Shown one piece after another: positions 22,536 to 33,977 of a DNA stretch of 64,000 nucleotides (position 1 is the first letter of the stretch; each line of letters starts with the position of its first letter). The notes beneath the pieces are model-generated. The model was not told the DNA's origin. It ran no database searches and saw only the letters and a program-made list of their open reading frames with translations. The stretch covers positions 3,496,096-3,560,095 of the forward strand of contig CM035310.1 in assembly GCA_002900995.3 (NCBI GenBank). Reading direction: 5' to 3'. This stretch comes from Ganoderma boninense (taxonomy: Eukaryota > Basidiomycota > Agaricomycetes > Polyporales > Polyporaceae). The translations under genes and the position numbers were made by a program.

Positions 22536-22960
22536 TTACTCTACGCCAGCCCAGTCGACCCTTTGACCGTTCCAAGCCCGGAGCACCGCACTCCAGTCCC
22601 ACCCGGGGAGCAGCGGCCCCTCCGGCGGCCTTGTGCTCCCGAACAATATCGAGCATTGTGTGTGTTCACGCATCGAGCAGAGATGCGTGAGGTGGCCAGT
22701 GGCCACCCTCCTGCCGCGCAGGTGGCGCACAAACGCGGCATAGCGACTATCTGCGGCACACTTGGCGGGCCGCTGGTAGCCTGCGGCGGGGATGGCCGTG
22801 GGCGAGAAAGTGGAAACGGACGATGGACCGCTCATGCTCGAGCGCGACGGCGATGCGCGCACCCATCCACTGCTTGAGGTACATGACGGTCCCGTCTTCG
22901 TGTGTCCAGCCATTGAGGAGGGCACTGCCTAGGTATGGCATTGTAAATCGACTGGGTCGT
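22536..22960 (-). pseudogene. BTB exon-2 fragment
   Basis: The minus strand reads YLGSALLNGWTHEDGTVMYL and QWMGARIAVALEHERS, then, in another frame, PPEGPLLPGWDWSAVL. It resembles the orphan exon-2 pseudogenes at 5.5-6.4 and 14.1-15.6 kb, including their distinctive GPLxPGWDW block. No exon 1 and no intact frame; a dispersed relic. Confidence 0.65.
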
Positions 22961-23036
22961 TTGCAAGGACCTCCTGTATTGCGATAGAATGAGTGGCTGA
23001 TAAACTCTTCCCCGGCAGCCTCATGGGGCAAAGAAC

Positions 23037-23194
23037 GAGACCCTGGAGTGCCACAGTGCGGCGGGCTTGGCACGAAACACAACTTGAGCCAGCTCATGGG
23101 GCAAAGAACGAGTATGAATAAGTAGACTTCGGTTGTCAGCCGGAGACCCTGGAGTGCCACAGTGCGGCGGGCTTGGCACGAAACACAACTTGAG
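23037..23194. repeat. local direct duplication, 52-bp copies
   Basis: A segment beginning GAGACCCTGGAGTGCCACAG occurs at 23037-23088 and again at 23143-23194, 106 bp apart. The preceding CATGGGGCAAAGAACGAG is also duplicated (about 23022 and 23096). It lies between a BTB relic and an F-box gene. Confidence 0.85.
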
Positions 23195-23474
23195 AGGCCG
23201 CCCAGAATCGCCCCGGATGGACCATAGAGAGGTGGCACTAGTCTATACAACAAAACACAAAATATGCACCATCTCAGTCTCCGTTCCACAGTCAAACAAA
23301 AAGATTGCAACGCTCATGCCACAGCTCAAGCACTTTATAAGAGGCTCGCTCTATGAACTGGTCCATACTTCAATACCTCCCTCTCTACGATCCATACTAC
23401 TGCACTGCATACTGGTACGCTTTTTTTCGATGCACCTTGGCAAATACGCTGCTTAATCGTGGTACTCCTAGAAA

Positions 23475-25168
23475 ATGTCGGCCCAAGAGCGTGCCCTCGA
23501 AATTTCGGATATCATCTACCGCATACTTCAAGCGGAGGATTATGTCAAACTCGGACCTAATTTCGAGCCCAACGACTTCTATCACTGCGCCCTCGTGTCT
23601 ACGTCCTTTCACGAACCGGCCTTGCGCAAACTGTGGCGGAATATGTCGCCACCCACTCCTCTATGGCGTCTTCTGCTGCCTTTCGGCTCAATGTCTGACT
23701 CGGAGAAAATGGTCGAGACTGTGAGTTGTTCAAATCCTTGCAAGGAATGTTTTGGGGATTTACTGGTTACCTTCAGATACTATCCGAAAGGACGTACATG
23801 AACGAGGAAGAGTGGGCCCGCTTCCAGCGATACGCCCTGTTTGTCCATGAGCTTGAGATCGAAAGCGAGGACTCAACGCTCAGGTTCTGTGCCAAGCAAA
23901 AAGAACTTATCAATGTTCTTGTCAAGCACAACGATGGAAAGTCCATCTTTCCCTCCCTGCGCCTGCTGTGGTGGTCCCCTTCCTCCGAGGCTGAGCTAGT
24001 CATGAGCTATTCACTATTCACGCCAACTCTCCAGGGTGTATACTTTGACTTCGAAAACCCTAGAATAAGGGCCGCAGAGCAGCCTGTCCATGATCCTCTA
24101 CTCTTGCGGTTGAACACCGCGTCGCCAGGCTTGAGGCATCTTCACATCACGGGAAACTTACTAGGATCAAACCCGTGGCCCGTCAGCTCTTTCAACCACC
24201 TGGTTGACCTACTGCTCTCTTTCCCCATCCCACTTACCGTACTCCATAAACTTGTCGCTACGCGCGCCATGAGGTCATTAGAAGCCACGGTCGAATTGGA
24301 TGGGGCCACACTGCAGTCGCCTAATAGCCCAAAGGTCACTGCACCCCATTTATCATCCATATTCCTCCGTGGGACATATATGGCCATAGAGCGGTTCTTT
24401 ACCAACCTCACAGCCCCTGCGCTTTTATCTCTCTCGTGCCAAATTATCTGCGACAAACAGATAACAGCCGGAGAGAGTTCCAACGACCCCCTAGACCGTC
24501 TTGGTCCAGTCATTGACATGCTTGCTGCTGCGTGTTCCGAGTCCCCGGACAAAATAGAGACTCTATATCTAGACCTTGTCAACTTGCAGCTCGGGGCAGA
24601 CAACATACCTATCGTCGATGAGCGTACAGTGTCCCTAGAGCGTTTGACCTCCCCATTCCTGATCTTTAGCAACTTGAAGAAGGTCGCACTCTGGTGTAGA
24701 GCGTTCGAGCTCGTCGCAAAGGATCACGACTTTGTAGCACTTTCGCGCTCATGGAGCGGCCTGCAGAAGTTCGTATTGTGTCAAGGTTACAAGTCCAGCG
24801 CCAGAGACGGAACCTACGTGTTCCCTACCCGAGAGGTCCTCAAGATATTCAGTGACAATTGCCCAGAACTTCAGAGCCTGACGCTCCCCTACTTGGACCT
24901 GGACGTCGACGTCTCGACCCCCCCAGCACACAACGCTCTCTCCACCCACAGGCTGACCCACCTCGTCATTGAAGACAGTCCTTGGGCCAATGATGAGGAT
25001 ATGGACGAAACGAACATTGATATGTGGGCGCGCTACATCCATGGCTTATTTCCGATGTTGAGCGAAGGAAGCTTGGAGAGCTTGCGTTCTCCCGAAAACG
25101 TCTTTCTGACAAAGGACTGGGAGAAGGTTCTAGAGCGGGTTTGCGATATCTCCGAGCCCGTCATCTAG
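23475..25168 (+). CDS. F-box-like/LRR protein
   Basis: Model: exon 1 23475-23720, intron 23721-23776 (56 bp), exon 2 23777-25168; 545 residues. The N-terminus resembles a degenerate F-box: ISDIIYRILQA, then DFYHCALVSTSFHEPALRKLW. The rest is a long leucine-rich array (for example SFNHLVDLLLSF, LKKVALWCRAF, CPELQSLTLPYLDLD), typical of basidiomycete F-box proteins. Such proteins would bind Skp1 in an SCF ubiquitin ligase through the F-box and a substrate through the repeats; no substrate can be inferred. It belongs to the same family as the gene at 28432 and the pseudogene at 33978, each downstream of a divergent BTB pair. Confidence 0.8.
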
Positions 25169-25702
25169 GAATGCTGATGAATATGAAGCCGGGAACCAGT
25201 TGCGACCGTCTACGTCATGCACGAGTACCTAACGTTCCATAGTCACCTGTACCGTTGATAGAGCGCACATTTACGAGCATCATCGTGTGTTCCTCCTCAA
25301 CAATCCATCTGGCGAACTTGTCAAAGCTACGAGCTCACCTTTGAGCATGTCCCCTAAACAAGATTCGCACCGCAGCGGAGCCTGCCATTGAGCGCCGTGC
25401 TGCACCGACAACGGCATGCCTATGCGCGAAGCGTCGGAGGAGGAAAGAATTCCGTGAGAGACCAGCGCATACATTCACCCTACGTCTGCACCTCAGCCCT
25501 CAGAGAGGTTCCGATTGAGTCCACCGCATTGCGCTCGCAGGAAGTGTCTGATTTGAGGACCGTACAGGTTAGAAACAAAGTACACGTACACATATTTGAC
25601 ATCCGCTTCTGGTGGGCTTGAGATCACCCAGGGAGCAAACACGACATGCAGCAGAATGACAGAGCCTCACCAGTCGATGCTACCGCATTCAAGTTCGTGC
25701 CC
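25169..25702. other. intergenic, nothing recognised
   Basis: About 530 bp between the 3' ends of a plus-strand F-box gene and a minus-strand BTB gene. No recognisable coding frame. Confidence 0.4.
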
Positions 25703-26846
25703 TCACTCACCCTCTCCAGCCACCACGGCCGTCGCCAGCTGGTCGGTGCCCCAACCATCGACTGTGATCCCAAATATCTCCGGCAGCCTCTCAAAAATCC
25801 CCTTCTGCCCCGTCTGGGCCCTCTCCACGAGACCTCCCGTACAGCTCCGGCACACTTGTCCGGAACCCTCGATGCTGTTGATGACCCGGACCCAATCCTT
25901 CAGCGCGTCGTGCTCCAACGCAAGGCCCCCGGAGCAGACCGCAGCACGCTGCATGCGGCGGAGACTCGCACGACAGGTGTTGCGCTGGGTGCAGGCCGGA
26001 CTGACGGTATCGTCGAACAGGGCGACGAGGAAGACGACGTACTCGTGGGCGAGGATCGCACGACCGTCGACGCACCGGCGGAGGTCCACCTCAGAAAGGT
26101 GCTCTACAGTGCCGTCCTCGTGTGTCCAGCCGTCAAAGAGATTGCTGCCGAGGTACGTGCAGCGAAAAAGTGCGAGGGGGAGGAGGGAGGGCGTGTCAGT
26201 AAGGCGGGCGAGGTTGACGATGGCAATGTTAAGCCAGGGGTCGAGAGTAAGTGGGGAGGCGAGGGGAGGGTTTGAGTAGGCAGCGAAGGAGGTAGGGAAG
26301 CCGAATTCGTGCAGGGAGGCGAGGGCTTGTTCTTCGACCTGGGAGACGTTGTACTTGTGCGCGAGGCGGATGACGGCGGAGAGTTCGTTGAAGGTGCGAG
26401 TGGGATTAGCACTTGTAGCGTGATAGCTGATTCACGGGGAGGGAGCATAGAACGGAGAGATCGCAGAAAGTAGCACGAGAGGTGAGCACTCACTGTATAC
26501 GCGATTGGGGGAGCAGAACCCGGAGCAGGTGGACCAGGTCCTGAGGAGAGTCGGAGAGATGGATAACCGGACAGCCCTCGAAGGTTTCGTCGGGACTGGA
26601 GGTAGAGGAGGCAAACAGATCTGAGAAGACAGTGGATTGTCCAGCTATGAGTCCGCGATAGATCCGGAAGGCGGAGTCGCGAGCGACGAGGACGAGATTG
26701 CCATCGTCATACCAGATCTCGGGGTGTCGATGGAGGTCAGAGCTTGAGGACGAAGTGGATATGGAGGAGCCTGAAGCATTGGTAGGAACAGCAGGGTCGT
26801 CTGTTGTCCTGGTGCGCTTCGAAGGACGAGTGTCGAGGTCGGCCAT
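25703..26846 (-). CDS. BTB/POZ domain protein, minus member of a divergent pair
   Basis: Model: exon 1 26846-26494, intron 26493-26427 (67 bp), exon 2 26426-25703; 358 residues, open throughout. Leader MADLDTRPSKRTRTTDD, BTB core HPEIWYDDGNLVLVA, FRIYRGLIAGQSTVF and QDLVHLLRVLLP. Exon 2: FNELSAVIRLAHKYNVSQV, IAIVNLARLTDTPSLL, DGWTHEDGTVEHL, CTQRNTC (C-x5-C), CRSC (C-x2-C) and RLPEIFGITVDGWG. The divergent plus-strand partner (27013) is a pseudogene. A decayed duplicate of the pair is at 32.3-34.0 kb. Confidence 0.85.
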
Positions 26847-27012
26847 CGTCGGCGCAGCGAGAGAAGAGCCTGTTGGTGACGGTGGGGTCGCGTCACCCGG
26901 CGTCACTCTGCGCCATGTCACACGTGATGTCACAACGTCACTACAGGCTCCGCTGCGCGGTTGCGCCCGCCGCGGGCGCATCGTCCTTGCTCCTTCCCAC
27001 CACCATGCCTCC

Positions 27013-28055
27013 ATAACTCTTGATTCTCACTTTTCCAAACGCCGTCGCGTTTCAAGCAGTCCAAAGCCAGCGATCGTCATTGTCGCTCGAGGAGACTCGC
27101 CCGAACTCAGTAGTGGCCAGGACAAATTCACTCGCCATGCCGACTTCTGGCTCGACGCTGAGCAATCTCATCCTCATCCACCCCTCGATACTGCCTTCCG
27201 TGTATGCTAACGTCTCCTCACGAAGAACTCAGCTGTTTGTGCGGAAATGTGCACCACTGGTCTGCGGATGCGTTCGCCGGTTGTCGTGTTCTTCACCCAC
27301 AAGTCCATTCCAATGACCTGGGCAATTTTCTTCAGTACTTGATACCTCGTCAGAGCTCAGGTGCGTGCTCATCTATTCACTTTCCGCCTCTCCCAACCAC
27401 CACAATCTCCCCATGCGCCTTCATATTGCGCGCTAGGGTCCAACTTCTCAGATCTCAGAAATTCATGTTGCCATCCGCCTCCCGCTCGCCCAAGTTCCAT
27501 TGCCCCATTGTCGAAACCTGTGCGCTCTCCGTCCTCAAGCTGTGCTGCACCTCTCACTTTGTTGAATACGCTACGCATAACACGTCCCGATTGTCCATGC
27601 TCTGCTCGCTGTGCTATCGCTGCTATCAATGTCGCGTGCCTGACGGACACCCCGTCCGTGCTTCCCTTCGCCCTCTATCAGGTCTGCACGCTCAACACCG
27701 GGACGAATGGTGGATACGAGCGGTGTATCGCGTCAGTCGAACGTCTCTCCGTGGAAGACCTCCTGTCTTGTGTCAAGGCTACTTCGCCCATGCGCTCTTC
27801 AACACCCCTCCCAGCGTCGATGCAAGGCCGTGGTGGAGTGCACCAGAGCGCCCTGCGAAATGTTCGACAGTGTAAAGCTGAACACGCTGTGTGAGTGCGA
27901 CGTGTTGACTGGTCTTCGAGCTGTGCAGGTTGTGCGAGAAGGTGATGTTGGCGCGGGAAGTCGCGGAGCGCAGGAGGGTATGGAAGTTGCTCCCGAGGTG
28001 GTTCGGAATTACAGCCGAGGAGAGTCGTTTCACCTCTGGAGCCGATTCATCCTGG
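27013..28055 (+). pseudogene. decayed BTB gene of the 21012 subtype
   Basis: The start has changed from ATG to ATA (27013-27015) compared with the intact gene at 21012; the next residues TLDSHFSKRRRVSS still align. Broken pieces follow: HADFWLDAEQS with a frameshift, TAFRVC then a stop, and a disrupted core. The exon-2 portion keeps LTDTPSVLPFALYQVCTLN and SVERLSVEDLLSCV, and far downstream REVAERRRVWKLLP-like sequence in another frame. Several independent lesions make this a clear pseudogene. Confidence 0.8.
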
Positions 28056-28431
28056 TAGTTATGTCCCATTGTTACTTCGGTCATTTTCCTCAAGACTCGG
28101 CAGCAGCCTGACAGCGCCTTTTGCGAAACCCGCCGTTCTTCTCAACCTAGTGAATCGCTGCCACCATCACCGTTGTCCTCGCAACTTGTTGAATGCCGTC
28201 GCATGTCCTTACAGAGTCACACAAAGGTATTTCGCCTCGAGCGGCTTTGTCTTGAACAAGATGATGGTCTTTCTGACGCCACTAGTTGAGCAGCTTATTA
28301 TAGCCGCTGTCGCAACTAGGGTCCACACAATCCTTCGCTCAACTTCTTCCCCTCTCGATCTGTTGGGTAGGTCAAGTTTAAGTCCACTGTTGTTCGCAAA
28401 CGAAGATCGGCGCTCATGCTTTAATCCAGGA

Positions 28432-30249
28432 ATGTCTCTCAACCGTTCAGACATGGAGTCAGATGCGACCGCCCGAGCCCTCGGAATCCACGACATTCTC
28501 TGCCAGATATTCGAGGCTGATAGACGCATTATCAGGGCGTCGGATAAAAGGCGGCTCTCGGACGACGACCTCTTTCATTGCGCCCTTGTGTCTCGCGCAT
28601 TCTGCGAGCCAGCCTTGCGCGCATTATGGAGAACCTTGTGCCCCCCCGACGGGCTTTGGTTTCTTCTAGCGCCTCCGTGTTCAAACCGGATAGAAATAAC
28701 GTCGGAGTTCGCTGATGCTGTGAGTCTATTTTGCTCCATCCGTTCTCTGACCGTGATCGCATAATTGAACGACTGGCATAACTAGGTATTATCTCAGAGA
28801 ACATACGCAGATCCTGCTCGGTGGGCCCGCTTCACGTGGTATGCACGGTTCGTCAGGACCATCCGTATCATTGGCTCCGGTTTGGAGAACAAGCACAGGA
28901 AGCTGGTCTACGCCATTATAGGGTACAATGGTGGAGCTTCCATCTTTCCTTCCCTTCAAGAGCTCCAATGGACCCCGTCCTCGTACTCAGACAGCTCGTT
29001 CTTCCCGCTCTTCACGCCCCAGTTCTATATGGCTGCATTTAAAATTTCCCGTCCCACGCAAGAGCAGCAACGTCGCCTAGACCAGGATCCTGAGAGCCAC
29101 ACATTTCTCGCACGACTGCAGGCAACGTCGCCGCGGTTGCACTGCCTTTGTGTCGACGCATCGTGGCAGCGTCTCGGAGAGCACCACACCCGTGCGATTG
29201 GCTCATTCCACTACCTAGTCGACCTACAACTCATCTGCAGCATCCCAACGTCGTCGTTCCGCAAGCTCGTTGCCATGCCCTGCCTGAAATATCTTCGGGT
29301 GGGCCATGTCTTGCCTGATAGCCACGTCTCATCGCTATCACAGCCCGAAGCTCGCATGTTCGCGCCCCGGCTGCTGTTCCTGTCCATCCTCGGAGAATCC
29401 AACCTCCTCGCGACGCTTTTCAACAGTCTAGACGCCCCGATCCTCCGAGCAGTGACTGTAATCGCCCTCTACGACGACCTGGACCCGCCGAGGACTGACC
29501 TTGGGTATGTCCGCTGCCTCAAGGCCCTCGCGACGTTCCCACTGGAGGAGACGGAGATCTCGCTCTACGAGCCCATACCGCCTACGCGAATGCACCTCAC
29601 CGCGCTACTCAAGCCGCTCCTGCGCCTACCTGGGGTGACGCACATCGCGCTGTCGTGCCTGAAGCTCCGGCTCATCGCGGACGACGACGACTTCGCCACC
29701 ATCGCACGCGCGTGGCCCCGCCTGGGGACGTTCAGGCTCACTAGAGTGCTCTGGTACACGTCCCGCGCCATGGGCAGCGGACACGAAGGCGGACATGGGT
29801 ATACCGAGGTGGACTGGGACATCCCGACACCAAAGGTCCTCCGGGTCTTCCGTGACCTCTGCCCGGACCTCCGCGACCTCGTACTGCCCTACCTCAACCT
29901 GGACGCGGGAGTCCCGCAGCTCGACAGCGCAACGCGCACTGGTCCTCCACACGGTCTCAAGCGTCTGGTGTTTGGAGCGAGGGTGGCGGCAACTGACAAC
30001 CATGAGGAAGAAGCGCGCGCCCTAGAGCTCGCGGAGCGCGAGGGGCAAGGAGTGCTTGATGCAAGCAAGGCCGAGGAGTGGGCGCGGTACGTCCTTGATC
30101 TGTTCCCGAAGGTGAATGCGGGGAGAAGCCTCGCTGACTGCGTGTCCATGCCGGCAGCGAGTGGCTGGATCGAGGTGCTGCGGCGAGTTCGAGAGCTCCG
30201 CATCTCGTGGAGGACCTCTGAGTCGGCCTCTGGTCGTCGCGTAGTCTAG
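28432..30249 (+). CDS. F-box-like/LRR protein
   Basis: Model: exon 1 28432-28719, intron 28720-28785 (66 bp), exon 2 28786-30249; 583 residues (an ATG at 28453 is an alternative start). The F-box-like N-terminus reads IHDILCQIFEADRR, then DDLFHCALVSRAFCEPALRALW. A leucine-rich repeat region follows (FHYLVDLQLIC, VTHIALSCLKLR, CPDLRDLVLPYLNLD) and a conserved tail (EEWARYVLDLFPKV, SGWIEVLRRVREL). A paralog at 23475 is intact and one at 33978 is decayed. Likely an SCF substrate receptor by family; substrate unknown. Confidence 0.82.
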
Positions 30250-30801
30250 TCGCGAAGGTAGTAGGGCCGTAACGGGCTTTTCTTGCCGTACCCATCTGCG
30301 CGTAACACTCGGTGCTAAATTTCACGAGCATTGGGTAGATTCGGCATCCACTGTGGATGTCCGTATCCGGGACATCAGCGCGCTGGCACACATCCACTTG
30401 AACTCCGGGGTCGTAGATAATGTTAGCGCCGTGGTCAACTATGTACGAATACTGGCTGGCCGCGAGATGGTGCCTCGCTTCGAGCCTTGCCTCTAATTCC
30501 CGATCGCACTTTCCTCCGTGCTTCTTCGATGCACCCGGCTTGCGATGGAGTAGGCGACTGAAGGCGACCCACACTTAATCCGATATCCGCCGGGTCGTTA
30601 GGCACGACTGCAGGCACACGCACTGGGCAGGCAATGTCGTTACCCGTACCACTTGGTCATGAACGTTTGAACGCTCGCAGACACTCATTCGACATGGCAA
30701 TGGCTGTAGTATATAAGAACACTGACCGTTAGGAGGAATCTCTTACCATTGCAGCGAGTCTCGTCTGTCCACAATTCCCCTCTGCTCTTCGAATTTCCAG
30801 T
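30250..30801. other. intergenic between F-box and SDR genes
   Basis: About 550 bp. The segment 30300-30440 closely matches 35265-35400 between the second F-box and SDR copies, which confirms the block duplication. The minus strand has a short open stretch (DPGVQVDVCQR) in both copies but the frame is not maintained, so I do not call a gene. Confidence 0.5.
30710..30717 (+). promoter_or_regulatory. TATA box of SDR gene
   Basis: TATATAAG lies 92 bp upstream of the SDR start codon at 30802. The same box, with flanking AGAACACTGACC, lies 92 bp upstream of the second SDR copy, so it survived the duplication. Confidence 0.75.
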
Positions 30802-31898
30802 ATGCCATCGTACGCAGTCGTAGGTGCTTCCCGCGGCATTGGTCTCGAATACGTCCGCCAGTTGGTACGCTGAGATCTCAATTCTGCTACGAACTTGACT
30901 TTTCACTAGTCACTCCTCTTTTACACAGGCTAGCCGGTCCGATGCGGTGGTCTTCGCTGTCGTCCGAAACCCAGAGACGTCGACCCACCTGAAGGACGTC
31001 GCCGCAGGCTTCAAGAACATCCACATCATTGCAGGCGACGTAACCGACCACAGCACGCTCGAGGTCAGTCCCCGATTCCACAGTATAGTTGTATGATATT
31101 CGGCTAATGCAGTCATCTACATAGCGTGCGGCAGAGCAAGTGGCCAAGATAACCCACGGACAGCTCGATTATTTGATCCACAATGCTGCCAACATGAACA
31201 TTCGTACGATTTTCAAGGGCTTCGACGACTAGTACGCCACCCCTCACATTCGCCGACGCTCCCTGAACTCATGCAGTGCGCAGCACGACGATGCAAGAGC
31301 TCGATAACGAGTTCATTTCAGCGGTATGTGACCTCTGTCTCTCAAGCCCCTCGTTCTCCGAGTGATCGGAAGCTGACTTCCAATTTTGCCTACAGTTCAA
31401 AGTCAACAGCCTGGGCACGGTCCATAGCATCACCGCCTTCCTCCCTCTGCTCCGTGCATCGACCACCAAGAAGATAATTGTCATAGGCACAGACGCAGCC
31501 GACCCCAAGGCCAACCAACTCCTCAGCGTTGCGAACATGGCAGCATACGGGATGACGAAGGCGGCCGCGCTCATCGCAACGACGAAGTTTGCGATCAAGC
31601 TCAAGGACGAGGGCTTCGTCGTTGTCACTGTCGCCCCAGGGTTGGTGAACACGTCTGCCACGGCTGGCGCGGATCGTACGTTCATCACACACTTGAAGCT
31701 ACCTCGTCTGTGCTGACTTGAGGGCCCGGGTTGTCAGGTGAGACGCTGAACGCGATGCTCGATGAGTTCACAGCCTCGAAGAACGGGCTCCAGCCTGCGG
31801 CACAGACCCCGGCGGCATCAGTTGCAATGCAGCTGAAAACCATCGATGGACTGGAGGCATCGCAGAACGGCAACTTCTTGACCATGCCCGCTATCTAA
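30802..31898 (+). CDS. short-chain dehydrogenase/reductase, first copy
   Basis: Six exons: 30802-30864, 30929-31063, 31125-31231, 31284-31323, 31396-31675, 31723-31898; 266 residues. Classical-SDR landmarks: GASRGIG nucleotide-binding loop (residues 8-14), an IHNAA variant of the NNAG motif (about 84-88), and the catalytic Y166-x3-K170 in YGMTK. The position that normally holds the catalytic serine reads GTDAA (Thr147), whereas the second copy has GSGAA (Ser147). The NAD(P) dependence and substrate cannot be inferred. A TATA box precedes it. No signal peptide, so probably cytosolic. Confidence 0.85.
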
Positions 31899-32218
31899 AT
31901 TGGATCTCGGATCGCTACGCTGTGCTTCAATTTGTTTCTTACCTCATCCTCGCATCGTCTTAGGGCCTGTCAAATAGTGTATGTCGCACTCGGAGACAAA
32001 ATCGCTTGAGGTTTGCAGCAAACAGAAGGCTTGAGCACAGTGGCGACTCATTTGTGAAACTCGGTTACTCCTATCACCTCTCCTTATCATCCACCTGACG
32101 GGGTCCTGCGCAGCCTTGAACAAAAGTGCCCTTATGGCGAATACAGGGCGACGTACGTGCTTAATGGCTGACGTTACACGTTACATGCCCGGGCAACGCG
32201 GAGGCAGGGAGGGTCCAA

Positions 32219-32312
32219 CAATTGCCCAGACCTTCAGAGCCTGACACTCTCCTACTTGGACCTGGATGTCGACGTCTCGACCCTCCTAGCACACAAAGCT
32301 CTCTCCACCGAA
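32219..32312 (+). pseudogene. fragment of the F-box/LRR gene at 23475
   Basis: About 94 bp match the coding sequence near 24859-24952 (the CPELQSLTLPYLDLDVDVST region) with few differences. It ends abruptly where BTB exon-2 homology (minus strand) begins, so it marks a rearrangement junction. Confidence 0.75.
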
Positions 32313-33062
32313 AGGTGCTTCACGATACCGTCTTCGTGGATCCAGCCGTAGAAAAAATCGCCGCCAGTTACGCGCAGCATAGAAGGGCGAAGGGGAGGAG
32401 GGAGGGCGTGTCAGTTAAGGCGGGCGAGATTTACCACAGTGAGTCCAAGCGAGGGGAAAGGAGCAAGTGGGGAGATGGAGGGAGGGTTTGAGTATGTGAT
32501 GAAGGATGTAGGGAAGCCGAATTCGTGCAAGGAGACGAGGGCTTGCTCCCGGACCTGCGAAATGTGGTACTGGTGCGTGATGAGTTCGCCAAAGGTGAGG
32601 GCGGGATTTGCACTTGAAGCGTGATAGCTCATTCACAGAGACGGAGCATAGAACTGAGACCGAGTTCGCAGAGAGTAGTACAAGATGAGTGCACTCACTG
32701 TATGTGCGACTGGGAGAGCAGAGCGTGGAGCAGCTGGACTACTAGGTCCTGAGGAGAGTCAGAGAGATAGATAACCGGACAGCCCTCAAAGGTTTTGTCA
32801 GGACTGGAGGTGGAGGAGGCAAACAGATCTGATAACACGGTCGACTGTCCAGCTATGAGTCCACAATAGATGCGAAAGGCCGTGTCACGAGCGACGAGGG
32901 CGCGATTGCCGCCATCATCATGCCAGCCTGAGATCTCGGGGCCACGATGGAGGTCGGAGCACGAGGATGAAGTGGATATGGAAGAGCATGAAGTATTATT
33001 CTGAGAATCAGGAGCGTCCGTGTCCTGGTGCACTTCAAAGAACGAGTGTCGAGGTCTGCCAT
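32313..33062 (-). pseudogene. decayed BTB gene, copy of 25703-26846
   Basis: The ATG at 33062 opens MADLDTRSLKCTRTRT, after which the frame shifts; the core survives (SDLHRGPEISGWHDDGGN, FRIYCGLIAGQSTVLSDLF, DSPQDLVVQLLHALL) with small insertions. Exon 2 begins YHASSANPALTFGELI and reads EQALVSLHEFGFPTSF up to VVNLARLN, then a stop, and is cut near 32313 by fusion to an F-box fragment. Its C-terminal half, with the cysteine pairs, is missing. Confidence 0.8.
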
Positions 33063-33223
33063 TGTCGATGCAGCAAGAGAAAAAGCCTTGGTGGGCGCAT
33101 CACACTGCTCGCCGTGTCACTTGTGATGTCACATCGTCACGGCGCCGAAGGCCCCGCTGTTGAACCGGGCGATCTATTGTCCCACCTTCCCCCTCCTGGC
33201 TCCTTCCCGCCACCATGTCGCCC

Positions 33224-33977
33224 ATGACTAGTGACTCTCCATTCTCACTCTGCCACACCGTCGCGTCTCAGGCAGTCCAAAGCGATAGTCAGCGTTGTTC
33301 GAGGAGACTCGCCCGAACTCTCGCCATGCCGACTTCTGGCTCGACATTGTCAATCTCATCCTCCTCGCCACGCGATACTGCTTCAATGTAGACTCAAGTC
33401 TCCTGACGAAGAACTCAGCTGTTTTCACGGACATGTGCACTGCCTCTGGGGATGCGACCGAGATCTTCGACAGTTGTCCTGCCCGCCTCCAGGCTCCCAC
33501 AAGTCCATCCCGGTGACCTGCGCAATTTTCTTCAGTATCTCATGTCTTGTCAAAACTCAGGTGCGTGCTCATCTATTCGTTCTCTGCCTGTCCCAACCCC
33601 CGCAATCTCCCCACGTGCCTCCAGATTGCGCGATGGACTGTTAGTGTCCGACTTCTTAGAACTCCATGGTGCCATCCACCTCGCGCCCAAGTTCCATTGC
33701 CCCAGCGTCGAAACCCGTCCGCTCTCGGTCATCAAACAGTGCTACACCTCTCATTTTGTTGAGTACCCCACATATAACACGTCCCGATTGTCCATGTTCC
33801 GCCCGCTGTGTGACATTGCTATCGCTGCCGTCAACGTCGGGTGCCTGACGGACACCCCGTCCATGTCTCCCTTCGCTGTCTACCAGGTCTGCACGCTCAA
33901 GAGCGGGACGAATGGCGGATACGAGCGGTGTACCGCGTCAGTCCAGCGTCTCTGCGGAAGATCTCTGACTGTATGTC
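33224..33977 (+). pseudogene. decayed BTB gene fused to an F-box pseudogene
   Basis: Copy of the 21012 subtype, parallel to 27013. Frames are broken: HADFWLDIVNLILLAT, then DSSLLTKNSAVFTDM, then exon 2 ELHGAIHLAPKFHCPSV, AAVNVGCLTDTPSM and QVCTLKSGTNGGYERC. At about 33977, after SLTVC, the sequence switches within a few bases to LRR-coding sequence of the F-box family (TRLQAVSPRLCSL). About 1.3 kb that separates these segments in the 27-29 kb block has been deleted. Confidence 0.78.

Larger units (their letters stand above)
25703..32210. repeat. BTB pair / F-box / SDR module, better-preserved copy
   Basis: Order: BTB (minus), BTB (plus, pseudogene), F-box/LRR (plus), SDR (plus). The same order and orientation recurs at 32313-37440. 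Homology includes intergenic sequence and the SDR 3' flank. Confidence 0.85.

Noticed and set aside
30420..30560. Conserved minus-strand gene between F-box and SDR
   Set aside because: The short shared peptide (VDVCQR) reflects the block duplication, and the frame breaks between copies.
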